From DSYU01 sp964437595 (GTDB taxonomy: Bacteria > Chloroflexota > Anaerolineae > Anaerolineales > Anaerolineaceae), in the NCBI GenBank assembly GCA_964437595.1, contig CAYTHO010000011.1:27255-91254 (forward strand): a stretch of 64,000 bases of DNA, in the 5' to 3' direction. A model generated the notes under the pieces. It was not told the DNA's origin, ran no database searches, and saw only the letters and a program-made list of their open reading frames with translations. Of this stretch, positions 7,886-16,894 are shown in pieces. Positions within the stretch are counted from its first letter, which is position 1. Every line of letters begins with the position of its first letter. Position numbers and translations under genes: made by a program.

Positions 7886-10822
7886 ATGGTAGTAACGGAT
7901 AATCGAAGTTCGGATATGAGTACTGAGTCTATCATCTCCCCTACCGCTATCAGGGTGAACAGAGCCCAGAGCATCCGGCTGATTACGATCGTTATCGGCG
8001 CTCTGAGCGCATTCTTATCAGCGGGCTTCGTCGTCCTTCTGGTCAATCAGTTTGTTTGGCAAATCGGCCTCCTTGCTGTCTTATTCGCTGCCAGCGCAAT
8101 CATAAGCGCGATATGCCTGGGCAGGCTATATCCGCGAGGGAATTATGATGCCGGGATAACCCTGGTCACCGTATTTTTTGGCTTCGTGGCGATCGCTACG
8201 TCAGCACTATTGAACGGCCTGGGCTTTCCCATGGCAATTGTTTACCTGCTGCTTTCCCTGATCGTTTCATCAACCCTGGTTCTCCATTTCCAGGCAAACA
8301 ATGCGATCATCACAGGAGTCATCATTGCCAGTTTGTGCGCGATCGCGACAGCCTATTCCCCTTTTAAACAGGTTTCGATTGAGCTGATCAACGTCATCAC
8401 ACCGGCAATCCTGGGTATGCTGTTTATGGTTTACATTACGATGCAAGCCATGCAGTTCTTAACGGCCACGCTGCGCATCCGCATGGTGAGTATATTTCTG
8501 GCAATCGTAATTATCCCACTTGCTATCATCTCCCTCATCCAATCGCGTTTCATGTTTGACGAGCTGACCCGCGAAGCCGACCAGGCCCAACTGCTCGCTT
8601 CGCAGCAGGTAGCATACGCGGTTGACCGGTTCTTCAATGAAACAAAGCAATCCCTCGTAGATACAGCCCAATTGAAGATTTATACCGACTACCTGAGCCT
8701 GCCGAAAGATCAACGAGCGGGCAGCAAAGAAGAGCAAGACCTGCAGCTATCCCTGAGGACGCTGGATGCGAATGAGCTCAAAAGCTCCATTTACTTTTCA
8801 TCATTCGCGCTGCTCGATATGGATGGCCAGGTTCTGTTCGACTCCCTCAATGACCGGTACGCCGGCTGGACATCCGAGCTGTTCCTTGGGGCGGAATCTT
8901 TCCTTCAGGGAGATAACGAAGGGGAGGAGACTTACTTCCAGGTTCCAGCCACCACTGGCCTATCCTATGCTTCACAGGTCTATGTGGCAAACAATAAGCG
9001 CGCGTTCTTCTTTATCAGCTCGCCGATTAAGAACCAACAGAATCAGGTGATCGGTGTGCTGCGCGCTCGATACGATGGCCTTCTGCTCCAAAATTTACTG
9101 CGCCAGTACAATGGTTTGCTTGGGGATCGCTCATACGCAATCCTATTGGATGATAATAATATCCGCCTTGCCGACCAATACACACCGACCAATTTGTACC
9201 AGTCCATTGCACCGCTTCCTCCGGAAAAGGTTCAAAGCCTCATTCAAACCCGCCAACTGCCGAATCTGCCACCCAACCTGCTCTCGTCAGACCTAACTGA
9301 GCTTGACCAATTGATTAACAACTACCGGCAGCAACCAGTATTCCGATCTGAAATCACTACGGAAGGCGAGCAAACTGATCTTCCAGAAATTGGCGCCGTC
9401 ACCAGGCTGGAAAGCATGCCCTGGAAAATTCTCTACCTGCGCGCCGATTTTAGCGATGAGGAACTGCGCCAGCAGCAAAGGAAGTTAACCACGCTGGTGA
9501 CCACCGTGATCGCTGGTATTGTTGGTCTTCTAGCCATCGGCGCCGTGCAGCTTGTGACAACCCCAATTACACGCCTGACGAAGACCGCTCAGCAGATCGC
9601 CAGCGGCGACCTGGAAGCTCAGGCGCCTGTAGAAAGCGCAGACGAATTTGGTATGCTGGGAAACGCCTTCAACTCGATGACTGGACAGTTACACATCCTG
9701 ATTAACCAGTTGGAAGAGCGCGTTCGGGCCCGTACCCAGGAAATCGAAAGCCAGAACAAGGTCCTCACCAACCGTGCAGCACAGCTTCAAACCGTTTCCG
9801 ATGTGGCCCGGGAAATTGTTTCGGCCCAGGAGTTGGAGCCGTTGTTGTTATCAGTTGCCCAACTGATTAGCGAACGGTTTGAGTTCTACCATGTGGGTAT
9901 CTTCCTACTGGATGAGAGAAAAGAAAACGCTATTCTACGCGCCGCAAACAGCGAAGGCGGTCAGCGCATGTTGGCCCGCCACCACAGCCTGCCGGTGGGA
10001 AAGGTGGGTATCGTCGGTTACGCCACCGGCACAGGCCAGGCCCGTATTGCCACGGATGTAGGCGCCGATGCGGTTTTCTTCAACAACCCCGATTTACCCG
10101 ATACCCGATCTGAAATGGCGCTCCCTCTGAAAGTGGGCGACCAGGTAATCGGCGCGATTGACATTCAGAGCACCGAGTCAAATGACTTTCACGAAGATGA
10201 TATCGAGCTGTTTAACACGCTGGCCGACCAAGTAGCCATCGCGATCTACAACAACCAGCTATACATCGAAACGGCCCAGGCGTTGGAAGAAGCGCAAAAC
10301 CTTCACCGGCAGTATTTGCGATCTGAATGGGCGCAGGACACCAAACAACGAAAAGTATTGGGGTATGTTTACAACCAATCGGGCGTTACATCACAGCATT
10401 CAGAGAATGCCATGTGGAAGAAAGTCTTTTCATCTGGTGATCCGGTCTATGCCGTACTGCCCAGTAACAATGGGACGCCGGATAAAGCGATCATGGCTGT
10501 GCCTATTGCCGTGCGCGGTGAAACAATCGGTGTGATCCATGTTCAGGATCAAGGCGAAAACCGGCTGTGGTCCGAAGACGAAATTGCAGTGGTGAACAGT
10601 ATCGCCAACCAGGTAGCCGTAGCGCTTGAAAACGCCCGCCTCTTTGAAAATACGGTTCGTAGGGCAGAACGAGAGAAGAAAGTATTGGATATTACCCAAA
10701 AGATCCGCTCTACCAATGATCCGCGAGAGATGATGCGTATCGCGGTAAGCGAGCTTCAACAAGCCTTAAGCGCGACCAGGGCACAGATTTACATCCGCCA
10801 GCAGGATGAAGAATCCGAATAG
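7886..10822 (+). CDS. Membrane sensor: multi-TM module, Cache-like domain, HAMP, two GAFs, no kinase
   Basis: The 978-residue protein begins with a six-to-seven-segment membrane module (about residues 33-220). A large extracytoplasmic domain of Cache type follows at about 222-530, then another membrane helix at about 533-556, a HAMP domain (557-610, starting TPITRLTKTAQQIASGDLEA), a coiled coil, a GAF at 630-795 with NPDLPDTRSEMALPL, a degenerate GAF at 840-935 and the shared tail. GGAGG at 7877-7881 lies 4 nt before the ATG. Having both a polytopic module and a Cache-HAMP module in one chain is unusual; the neighbours carry one or the other, so this protein looks like a fusion of the two architectures in this operon. 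No output domain is present. Confidence 0.85.
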   Translation: MVVTDNRSSDMSTESIISPTAIRVNRAQSIRLITIVIGALSAFLSAGFVVLLVNQFVWQIGLLAVLFAASAIISAICLGRLYPRGNYDAGITLVTVFFGFVAIATSALLNGLGFPMAIVYLLLSLIVSSTLVLHFQANNAIITGVIIASLCAIATAYSPFKQVSIELINVITPAILGMLFMVYITMQAMQFLTATLRIRMVSIFLAIVIIPLAIISLIQSRFMFDELTREADQAQLLASQQVAYAVDRFFNETKQSLVDTAQLKIYTDYLSLPKDQRAGSKEEQDLQLSLRTLDANELKSSIYFSSFALLDMDGQVLFDSLNDRYAGWTSELFLGAESFLQGDNEGEETYFQVPATTGLSYASQVYVANNKRAFFFISSPIKNQQNQVIGVLRARYDGLLLQNLLRQYNGLLGDRSYAILLDDNNIRLADQYTPTNLYQSIAPLPPEKVQSLIQTRQLPNLPPNLLSSDLTELDQLINNYRQQPVFRSEITTEGEQTDLPEIGAVTRLESMPWKILYLRADFSDEELRQQQRKLTTLVTTVIAGIVGLLAIGAVQLVTTPITRLTKTAQQIASGDLEAQAPVESADEFGMLGNAFNSMTGQLHILINQLEERVRARTQEIESQNKVLTNRAAQLQTVSDVAREIVSAQELEPLLLSVAQLISERFEFYHVGIFLLDERKENAILRAANSEGGQRMLARHHSLPVGKVGIVGYATGTGQARIATDVGADAVFFNNPDLPDTRSEMALPLKVGDQVIGAIDIQSTESNDFHEDDIELFNTLADQVAIAIYNNQLYIETAQALEEAQNLHRQYLRSEWAQDTKQRKVLGYVYNQSGVTSQHSENAMWKKVFSSGDPVYAVLPSNNGTPDKAIMAVPIAVRGETIGVIHVQDQGENRLWSEDEIAVVNSIANQVAVALENARLFENTVRRAEREKKVLDITQKIRSTNDPREMMRIAVSELQQALSATRAQIYIRQQDEESE

Positions 10823-10853
10823 GAACGAAAAAAGGTTCGGGGAAAGGTGTGAT

Positions 10854-11636
10854 ATGACGTACATCATTTCAGTGGCCAATGAAAAAGGCGGCGTTGCAAA
10901 AACAACAACAACCATTTCGCTGGGGGCTTCCCTGGTGGAAACAGGCCTGGAGGTTGCGCTAATTGACCTGGATGGACAGGCCAACCTTTCACTCGCCTTT
11001 GGCGTTGAAAATAATAAAACCCAGAACACGATTGTCAATGTCCTGCTCGAGTCTGTGTCGGCGAAGACCGCGGTACGCGAGACGGGCATCCCCCGCCTCG
11101 ACCTTATCCCCTCTACTTCTGAAATGAGCCTCGCGGAGCGCTTCCTACCCATTCGACAGGGATATGAACTGACTCTGGTGAAAGCGCTGCGCGATGAGAG
11201 CTGGCCTTACGATTACATCATTATCGACTGTCCCCCCTTCCTCGGGGCAGTAACATTCAACGCATTAATGGCGTCTGACCTGCTGATCATGCCTACCCAG
11301 GCCGAATTTTTCTCTATCAATGCCCTGCGCAACATGATGACCATGGTGCGCCGCGTGCGCTCGCAAGGCAACACCCGGCTGACCTATCGACTATTACTGA
11401 CCATGTTTGACCGCCGAAACCGGATTCACCGGACGCTGACCGAACAACTGCGCACCACGTTTGGGAATGGTGTTCTGGATACGGTGATTGAGACGGACAC
11501 CAAGCTCCGTGAAAGCCCGATTGCTGGCTTACCGATAATTTATCACGCGCCCAAAAGCCGATCCGCGCTGCAGTACCGCGCATTGGCTCAGGAGATCTTA
11601 ACGTATGTCAAAGAAACGACTTCGCAACCGACTTGA
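10854..11636 (+). CDS. Orphan ParA/Soj-family ATPase
   Basis: This 260-residue protein has the deviant Walker A motif near the N-terminus (EKGGVAKTTTT, signature lysines 11 and 16), a Walker A' region with LIDLDGQANLS and a YIIIDCPPFLG Walker B. These define the ParA/MinD superfamily; length and motifs fit Soj-like soluble ParA. I chose the ATG at 10854 because it is preceded by a GGAAAGG-type site and avoids overlap; an in-frame ATG at 10806 would add 16 residues inside the preceding gene. No parB, parS-like site or replication gene is nearby. Its 3' end overlaps the kinase gene by 32 nt, so the two are probably co-translated. By analogy with ParA proteins that position chemoreceptor clusters (for example ParC/PpfA), it may localise this sensory complex. 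Confidence 0.9.
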   Translation: MTYIISVANEKGGVAKTTTTISLGASLVETGLEVALIDLDGQANLSLAFGVENNKTQNTIVNVLLESVSAKTAVRETGIPRLDLIPSTSEMSLAERFLPIRQGYELTLVKALRDESWPYDYIIIDCPPFLGAVTFNALMASDLLIMPTQAEFFSINALRNMMTMVRRVRSQGNTRLTYRLLLTMFDRRNRIHRTLTEQLRTTFGNGVLDTVIETDTKLRESPIAGLPIIYHAPKSRSALQYRALAQEILTYVKETTSQPT

Positions 11637-14600
11637 GAATTTTTTCTCAAACCTGGCTGAGGATACCCCCCAGTCTCAAGAACAGGCATCGCCGCTCCAG
11701 AGCGATGCTGTTGTTGGGAACATTGCCGCAGGTATCGAAATTGCAGGGCTGCCGGATGCGAACCCGAGTACTGCGCCAGCCGTGGCCCCTGCCACCGAGC
11801 ACACCACCCCGGCCCACCTGACCGGTTGGACCTGGGAGGTGGATGCGAATTTTAACTATACTGCCTGCGGGTTGGAAGTCAGCGATGCGCTGCGAATGAA
11901 CCCGAACAGCTTTATAGGTAAGTCGATTCTTTCATACGCGCTGCATAGCAGATCAAAGGACGCTCTGGAAGCAGCTTTTTCAGAAAGCAAACTGCCAGCG
12001 GAATGCATTGTCTATTTCGAGAATAAACCGGGGGCCAGCCTGCCGGTTCGCCTTCATATTGTCACTTGCTATAAAAAAGATGGGGCGATCACCGGTTGGG
12101 GCGGCTTTGCCCAACGCATCCCCGAAGAAACATCTTCCCAACCACCTGTCCAGCCCAAAGAGAGTGTAAAACCCGAATCTGCAGCTTCAGGGCCCGGGGC
12201 AGAGAAGCCACTGCCCGGGGAAGAAAAGCGACTGCCCGGGGAAGTAAAGCCGGCAGTGGCTAAACCTGAGGCTATCAAACCGGCTGCCGATCAACCGGAG
12301 ACGAAACCACCCGCGGCGCAGAAACCGTCGACCGAAAAACCTATCAAAAAGCGACCAATGCATGGGGGAACAAAGCCGCTTGCCCACCACGAGGAGAGCC
12401 CGCAAGACAGCCTGTTTATGCGGCAAGGGATTGCGATAGAACAGGGTGAAATCCGTCCCGCCAATCAGATTTGGACGACTACCGGGAAAGACAGCCTGGT
12501 AAAAAATGAGCTGGCGCTGACCAATACCACGGGGAAAAATCCGGCTGCAATTGCGGCTACATTTCAGACACAGGGCGTTGGCGATTTCCTGCTGGAAATC
12601 GTCGATGATTCTGAACGGGAATGGACAGAAGATGACCGTATCCTGGTGCGAGAAATTACCGCGCAACTAGCCCTGGCAATGGATAATGCAGAACTGTATG
12701 TCTCAGTTCAGCAAGAGCTGTCTGATAGAATTCGGGCGGAGCAAACCATTCTTCGCCGCAACAAAGACCTTGCAACGCTGAACCAGATCGGCCAGCAGTT
12801 GAGCCGCCTGGCCACCCGCGGAGAAATTTTTGAACTGCTCTCCGCGATGGTTGGCGAGATACTCGATAACCATAACCATTACATTGTTTTTTACAACGCG
12901 AACAAGGAAACCCTCTCTTTTCCTTTCTACCGTAAAGATGGTCAGGTTGTGGAAATGCCCGACCAACCGTTTAGTAATGGTATTCCTGAATTTGTCATCC
13001 GCAATCGAAGCACGCTGCTGAGTAATACCCGCACCAAAGAAGAGCTGGTGAAACTGGGCATTGATCTTCCTAAACAGGTTCCAGCTTCGCTCCTGGCCAT
13101 TCCGATGATTGCGGGTGAGCGCATCTTAGGCGCCATGGTCGTCCAGGATTTCAACCGGGAAAACGCTTTCGACACCCAACATGCAGAACTGCTGTCCACG
13201 GCATCCGCGCAGGCCACCACAGCGCTTGAAAATGCTGAATTGTTCCAACAGATGCAGTTTGCCCTGGAAGCGATTGAAACACGCGAACGCTACCAGGCGA
13301 ATGTTGCCCGAGCAGCAGCTAATTTAACGGAATTCGGCACCAAATCCATGCCCGAGGTGCTCAAGGTTTTAGGACAGGCCGCGCAGTGCAGCAGGGTTTT
13401 CTTTGCACGCGTTCAGGAAGATGAAAGAGGATTGTTCTGGAGTGCAACCGCTGAATGGAGCGATCCGGCAGTAGCATATTTATTTGATAAGACCCGCACG
13501 CTGCACATCCCGGTGCTTTCATACCCCAATTGGTTACAGCAGTTGCGCGAGAAGGGTTGGGTGCTGACCCAAGCAAGCCATGAAACCCCAGAAGCGGATT
13601 TTCTCAATTCACAACACATCCGCTCATCTCTACTGCTTGCCGTACCCGGCCCCACCAGTACGCCGAGTTTTGTCGCATTTGATCACCTAGGCGCCGCTCG
13701 AGTCTGGCAGAATGAAGAAATCAACGCTCTGCGTGTTGCCGCAGATGCCATCTCGAACACCTTTGTCCGCGAAGGCCTCATGGATCAGCTCCAGGTGACA
13801 CTCGATGAGACTGAAGGCCTCTATAAAGCCAGCAATCGCCTGGCATCTGCCAATGATATGCAGGAGATGGTATCGGCGGTATTATCGAGCGTGCGCTCAA
13901 GCGAAATTAACCGCGCCATGCTGCTGCTCTTTGAATATGATTCCTACAACAAGATCACGCAAATTAAAGTAGGAGCCAACTGGTACAGCGGTCGAGGTAC
14001 TCCGCCGCCGCCTGTTGGAACAGAATATTTGCGCTCTAAGTACGAGCGCTTTTTCCAAACCAATACGCCGCTCTTCTTCGATGACATCCTGGAGGGGGCG
14101 ATCGAAAAAGAACTGCAAGATACGCTGGTCCATCAGAATATCCGCGCCCTGGCGATCCTTCCGCTGTGGACTGGAAAGCGCCAGATTGGTGTTTTACAGG
14201 TACAGTCTGAGACAAAGCACAATTTCACCGGTCGCGAGAAGCGCACATACCCGCCCCTGGTGGACCAGATGGCAATTTCCGTAGAAAACCAGCGGTTGTT
14301 TGAACAAACCCAGCTTGCCCTCTCCGAAACAGAGCTGCTTTACAACGTCAGCAACCGCATCGCGCAGGCCGCCGATACCGAAGACATGCTGGCCCTGGTT
14401 GTCGAAAACATCCTGCCATCCGGCGCCGACCGGGCTTCGATCATGTTGATCGAAAGCGATGCGAACGGCGAACTGTTGGACCTGGAGCTGGTTGGCTCCC
14501 ATGATATTAAGGGCGAATACCGGCATCTAGGCCTGCATATGCCCATTGCATCGCTGCCATTGGTAAAATCTGTTTCTGATGAGCCAGTGATTATCCCGGA

Positions 14601-16860
14601 TATCAACCAGTATCCCCTGGACCCAACCTCGCGAAAGACTCTGGAGCAGTTTAGTATGGCGGCCAATTGTATGGTGCCGCTCCGCTCTGGAGGCCGGCTC
14701 ACCGGCCTATTGAATGCTTCCTCACGCTATCCGACCGAATTCAGCCAGGAAGATACACGCCTGCTGCGCATTGTGGGCAATGGTATTGCTGTTGCCCTGG
14801 AAAAGCAGCGCTTGCTGCGCCAGGCGCAGCGGCGCGCGCTTGAGCTACAAACGGCGTCCGAGATCGCCAGAGATACAGCCAGCACCCTTTCGCTCGATCT
14901 CCTGTTGAACCGTATTGTGAACATGCTTTCGGAGCGGTTTGGTTTCTACTATGCTGCGCTGTTCCTGCTGGATGATACCAGTACTTATGGGGTGATCCGC
15001 GAAGCAACCGGCGACGCCGGCAAGGAAATGAAACAACGCGGGCACAAACTGGCGGTGGGCTCGCGCTCGGTTGTCGGCACGGTAACAGCCACAGGCGAAC
15101 CATATATCCTTAACGATGTGCAAAACGCCCCGATACGATATGACAACCCGCTCCTGCCTGACACCCGCTCCGAAATGGGCGTGCCCTTAAAACTTGGCAC
15201 AACCGTCATTGGGGCACTCGATTTACAGTCCAAGGAAGTGAATGCTTTCAATCAGGATGACGTAACGGTACTCCAGATCCTTGCCGACCAGATTGCTATC
15301 GCTATCGAGAATGCCCGGGCGTACGAGCTGTCTCAGAAGGCTATCGCCGATATGAAAGAAATCGACCGGGTCAAGAGCCAGTTCCTTGCAAACATGAGCC
15401 ACGAACTGCGCACGCCGCTCAACTCGATTATCGGCTTCTCGCGTGTCATTCTCAAGGGCATTGATGGCCCCATCAACGATACGCAAAAACAAGACCTATC
15501 CGCCATCTATAACTCAGGCCAGCACCTATTAGCCCTCATCAATGACGTGCTCGATATTTCCAAGATCGATGCAGGCAAGATGGAATTGGCGATCACGGAT
15601 CTCAACCTGGCGGATCTGATCAACAGCGCCATGTCAACAGCCATAGGCCTGGTGAAAGATAAGCCGATCAAACTGCATACTATCATTCCTGAGAATCTGC
15701 CGCTCGTGCGCGCCGACAATACCCGGGTACGCCAGGTATTGATCAATTTTATGTCCAACGCAGCCAAGTTTACTGATGAGGGCTCGATCACCGTTGAAAC
15801 AACTGTTGACCACACCTCCGATGGCAAGCCGGAAGTGATGGTCATGGTTACCGATACTGGCCCGGGAATTGCGGCTGAGGACCAGCAAAAACTATTCCAG
15901 CGCTTCTCACAGGTGGACGACTCCCCAACCCGCAAATCAGGCGGCACAGGGCTTGGCCTTTCCATTTGCCGCTCGCTCATCGAGATGCACGGCGGGCGTA
16001 TCGGGTTATTACGCAGCGAGCCGGGCAAAGGCAGCACATTCTTCTTTACTCTTCCCATCAGCACACCCGAGGTAGAAGAAAGGGCCAAGACGTCCAACAG
16101 TGCATCTAACACCGTCCTGGCTATCGATGATGACCTCAAAGTGATTGACTTATACGAAAGATATCTGAAACCCCACGGCTACCAAATTGTGGCACTGAAC
16201 GATCCTCATAAGGCCGTGGAACGCGCCAAAGAAATTCAGCCATTTGCCATCACCCTGGATATCATGATGCCACAGAAAGACGGCTGGCAGGTGATGCGCG
16301 ATTTGAAAAACGATGCTGAAACCCGAGAAATCCCCATTATTGTTTGCAGTATCCTTGAAAGCCAGGAAAAAGGCTTCAGCCTGGGTGCTTCAGATTACCT
16401 GGTGAAACCCTTCTTGCAAGAAGATATGATCAATGCCCTGAACCGGCTGAACCGGGATGGACAGATCAAGAACGTTTTGGTAATCGATGATGATCCTGCT
16501 GACCTGCGCCTGGTTGAGAAATTACTGGATGAGAACAAAAGCTACCAGATATCCCTGGCAAAGGGTGGGGACGAAGGTTGGGCTGCGATCCAGAACTCTC
16601 GCCCGGATGCCGTCATTTTGGATCTGTTCATGCCGGGGTTAAATGGGTTCAATATTTTGGAAAACCTGCGAACAAGCCCTGTTTTACGGCATACCCCGGT
16701 CATCATCTTAACCGGGGCAGACCTTACCCCCGAACAGCACCAGCAGCTAACCGATTTTGGGCAGGGCATCTTATCAAAAGGTTTCTTGCGCGAGAAAGAA
16801 CTGCTATTAATCCTGGAAGAAGCTCTAAAAAAGTTTCATCCAGTAGGTATCGATGAATAA
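11605..16860 (+). CDS. Soluble multi-GAF hybrid histidine kinase with two C-terminal receivers
   Basis: The 1751-residue protein has no membrane segment. In order: PAS-like domain about 70-160, Pro/Lys/Glu-rich linker about 165-260 with repeated LPGEEKRLPGE-like units, partial GAF 270-370, GAFs about 395-560, 570-740, 750-910, 920-1075 and 1090-1240, HisKA with His1266 in MSHELRTPLNSIIGF, HATPase with DTGPGIA and GGTGLGLSI motifs, receiver 1 (acidic Asp1508 region, phospho-acceptor Asp1552) and receiver 2 (Asp1673). AGGAG lies 10 nt before the ATG, inside parA. The sixth GAF has the NPLLPDTRSE motif found in the kinase-less membrane proteins. I infer that it is the catalytic hub receiving input from those proteins, with phosphotransfer to its own receivers and perhaps to the receiver of the next gene. 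Confidence 0.92.
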   Translation: MSKKRLRNRLENFFSNLAEDTPQSQEQASPLQSDAVVGNIAAGIEIAGLPDANPSTAPAVAPATEHTTPAHLTGWTWEVDANFNYTACGLEVSDALRMNPNSFIGKSILSYALHSRSKDALEAAFSESKLPAECIVYFENKPGASLPVRLHIVTCYKKDGAITGWGGFAQRIPEETSSQPPVQPKESVKPESAASGPGAEKPLPGEEKRLPGEVKPAVAKPEAIKPAADQPETKPPAAQKPSTEKPIKKRPMHGGTKPLAHHEESPQDSLFMRQGIAIEQGEIRPANQIWTTTGKDSLVKNELALTNTTGKNPAAIAATFQTQGVGDFLLEIVDDSEREWTEDDRILVREITAQLALAMDNAELYVSVQQELSDRIRAEQTILRRNKDLATLNQIGQQLSRLATRGEIFELLSAMVGEILDNHNHYIVFYNANKETLSFPFYRKDGQVVEMPDQPFSNGIPEFVIRNRSTLLSNTRTKEELVKLGIDLPKQVPASLLAIPMIAGERILGAMVVQDFNRENAFDTQHAELLSTASAQATTALENAELFQQMQFALEAIETRERYQANVARAAANLTEFGTKSMPEVLKVLGQAAQCSRVFFARVQEDERGLFWSATAEWSDPAVAYLFDKTRTLHIPVLSYPNWLQQLREKGWVLTQASHETPEADFLNSQHIRSSLLLAVPGPTSTPSFVAFDHLGAARVWQNEEINALRVAADAISNTFVREGLMDQLQVTLDETEGLYKASNRLASANDMQEMVSAVLSSVRSSEINRAMLLLFEYDSYNKITQIKVGANWYSGRGTPPPPVGTEYLRSKYERFFQTNTPLFFDDILEGAIEKELQDTLVHQNIRALAILPLWTGKRQIGVLQVQSETKHNFTGREKRTYPPLVDQMAISVENQRLFEQTQLALSETELLYNVSNRIAQAADTEDMLALVVENILPSGADRASIMLIESDANGELLDLELVGSHDIKGEYRHLGLHMPIASLPLVKSVSDEPVIIPDINQYPLDPTSRKTLEQFSMAANCMVPLRSGGRLTGLLNASSRYPTEFSQEDTRLLRIVGNGIAVALEKQRLLRQAQRRALELQTASEIARDTASTLSLDLLLNRIVNMLSERFGFYYAALFLLDDTSTYGVIREATGDAGKEMKQRGHKLAVGSRSVVGTVTATGEPYILNDVQNAPIRYDNPLLPDTRSEMGVPLKLGTTVIGALDLQSKEVNAFNQDDVTVLQILADQIAIAIENARAYELSQKAIADMKEIDRVKSQFLANMSHELRTPLNSIIGFSRVILKGIDGPINDTQKQDLSAIYNSGQHLLALINDVLDISKIDAGKMELAITDLNLADLINSAMSTAIGLVKDKPIKLHTIIPENLPLVRADNTRVRQVLINFMSNAAKFTDEGSITVETTVDHTSDGKPEVMVMVTDTGPGIAAEDQQKLFQRFSQVDDSPTRKSGGTGLGLSICRSLIEMHGGRIGLLRSEPGKGSTFFFTLPISTPEVEERAKTSNSASNTVLAIDDDLKVIDLYERYLKPHGYQIVALNDPHKAVERAKEIQPFAITLDIMMPQKDGWQVMRDLKNDAETREIPIIVCSILESQEKGFSLGASDYLVKPFLQEDMINALNRLNRDGQIKNVLVIDDDPADLRLVEKLLDENKSYQISLAKGGDEGWAAIQNSRPDAVILDLFMPGLNGFNILENLRTSPVLRHTPVIILTGADLTPEQHQQLTDFGQGILSKGFLREKELLLILEEALKKFHPVGIDE

Positions 16861-16894
16861 GTCAAATTTTCTTTAGGAGCATCAGTAATAATTT

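Noticed and set aside
10854..11636. Plasmid or chromosome partition locus
   Set aside because: There is no ParB, no parS-like repeat and no replication gene; the neighbours are all signalling genes.
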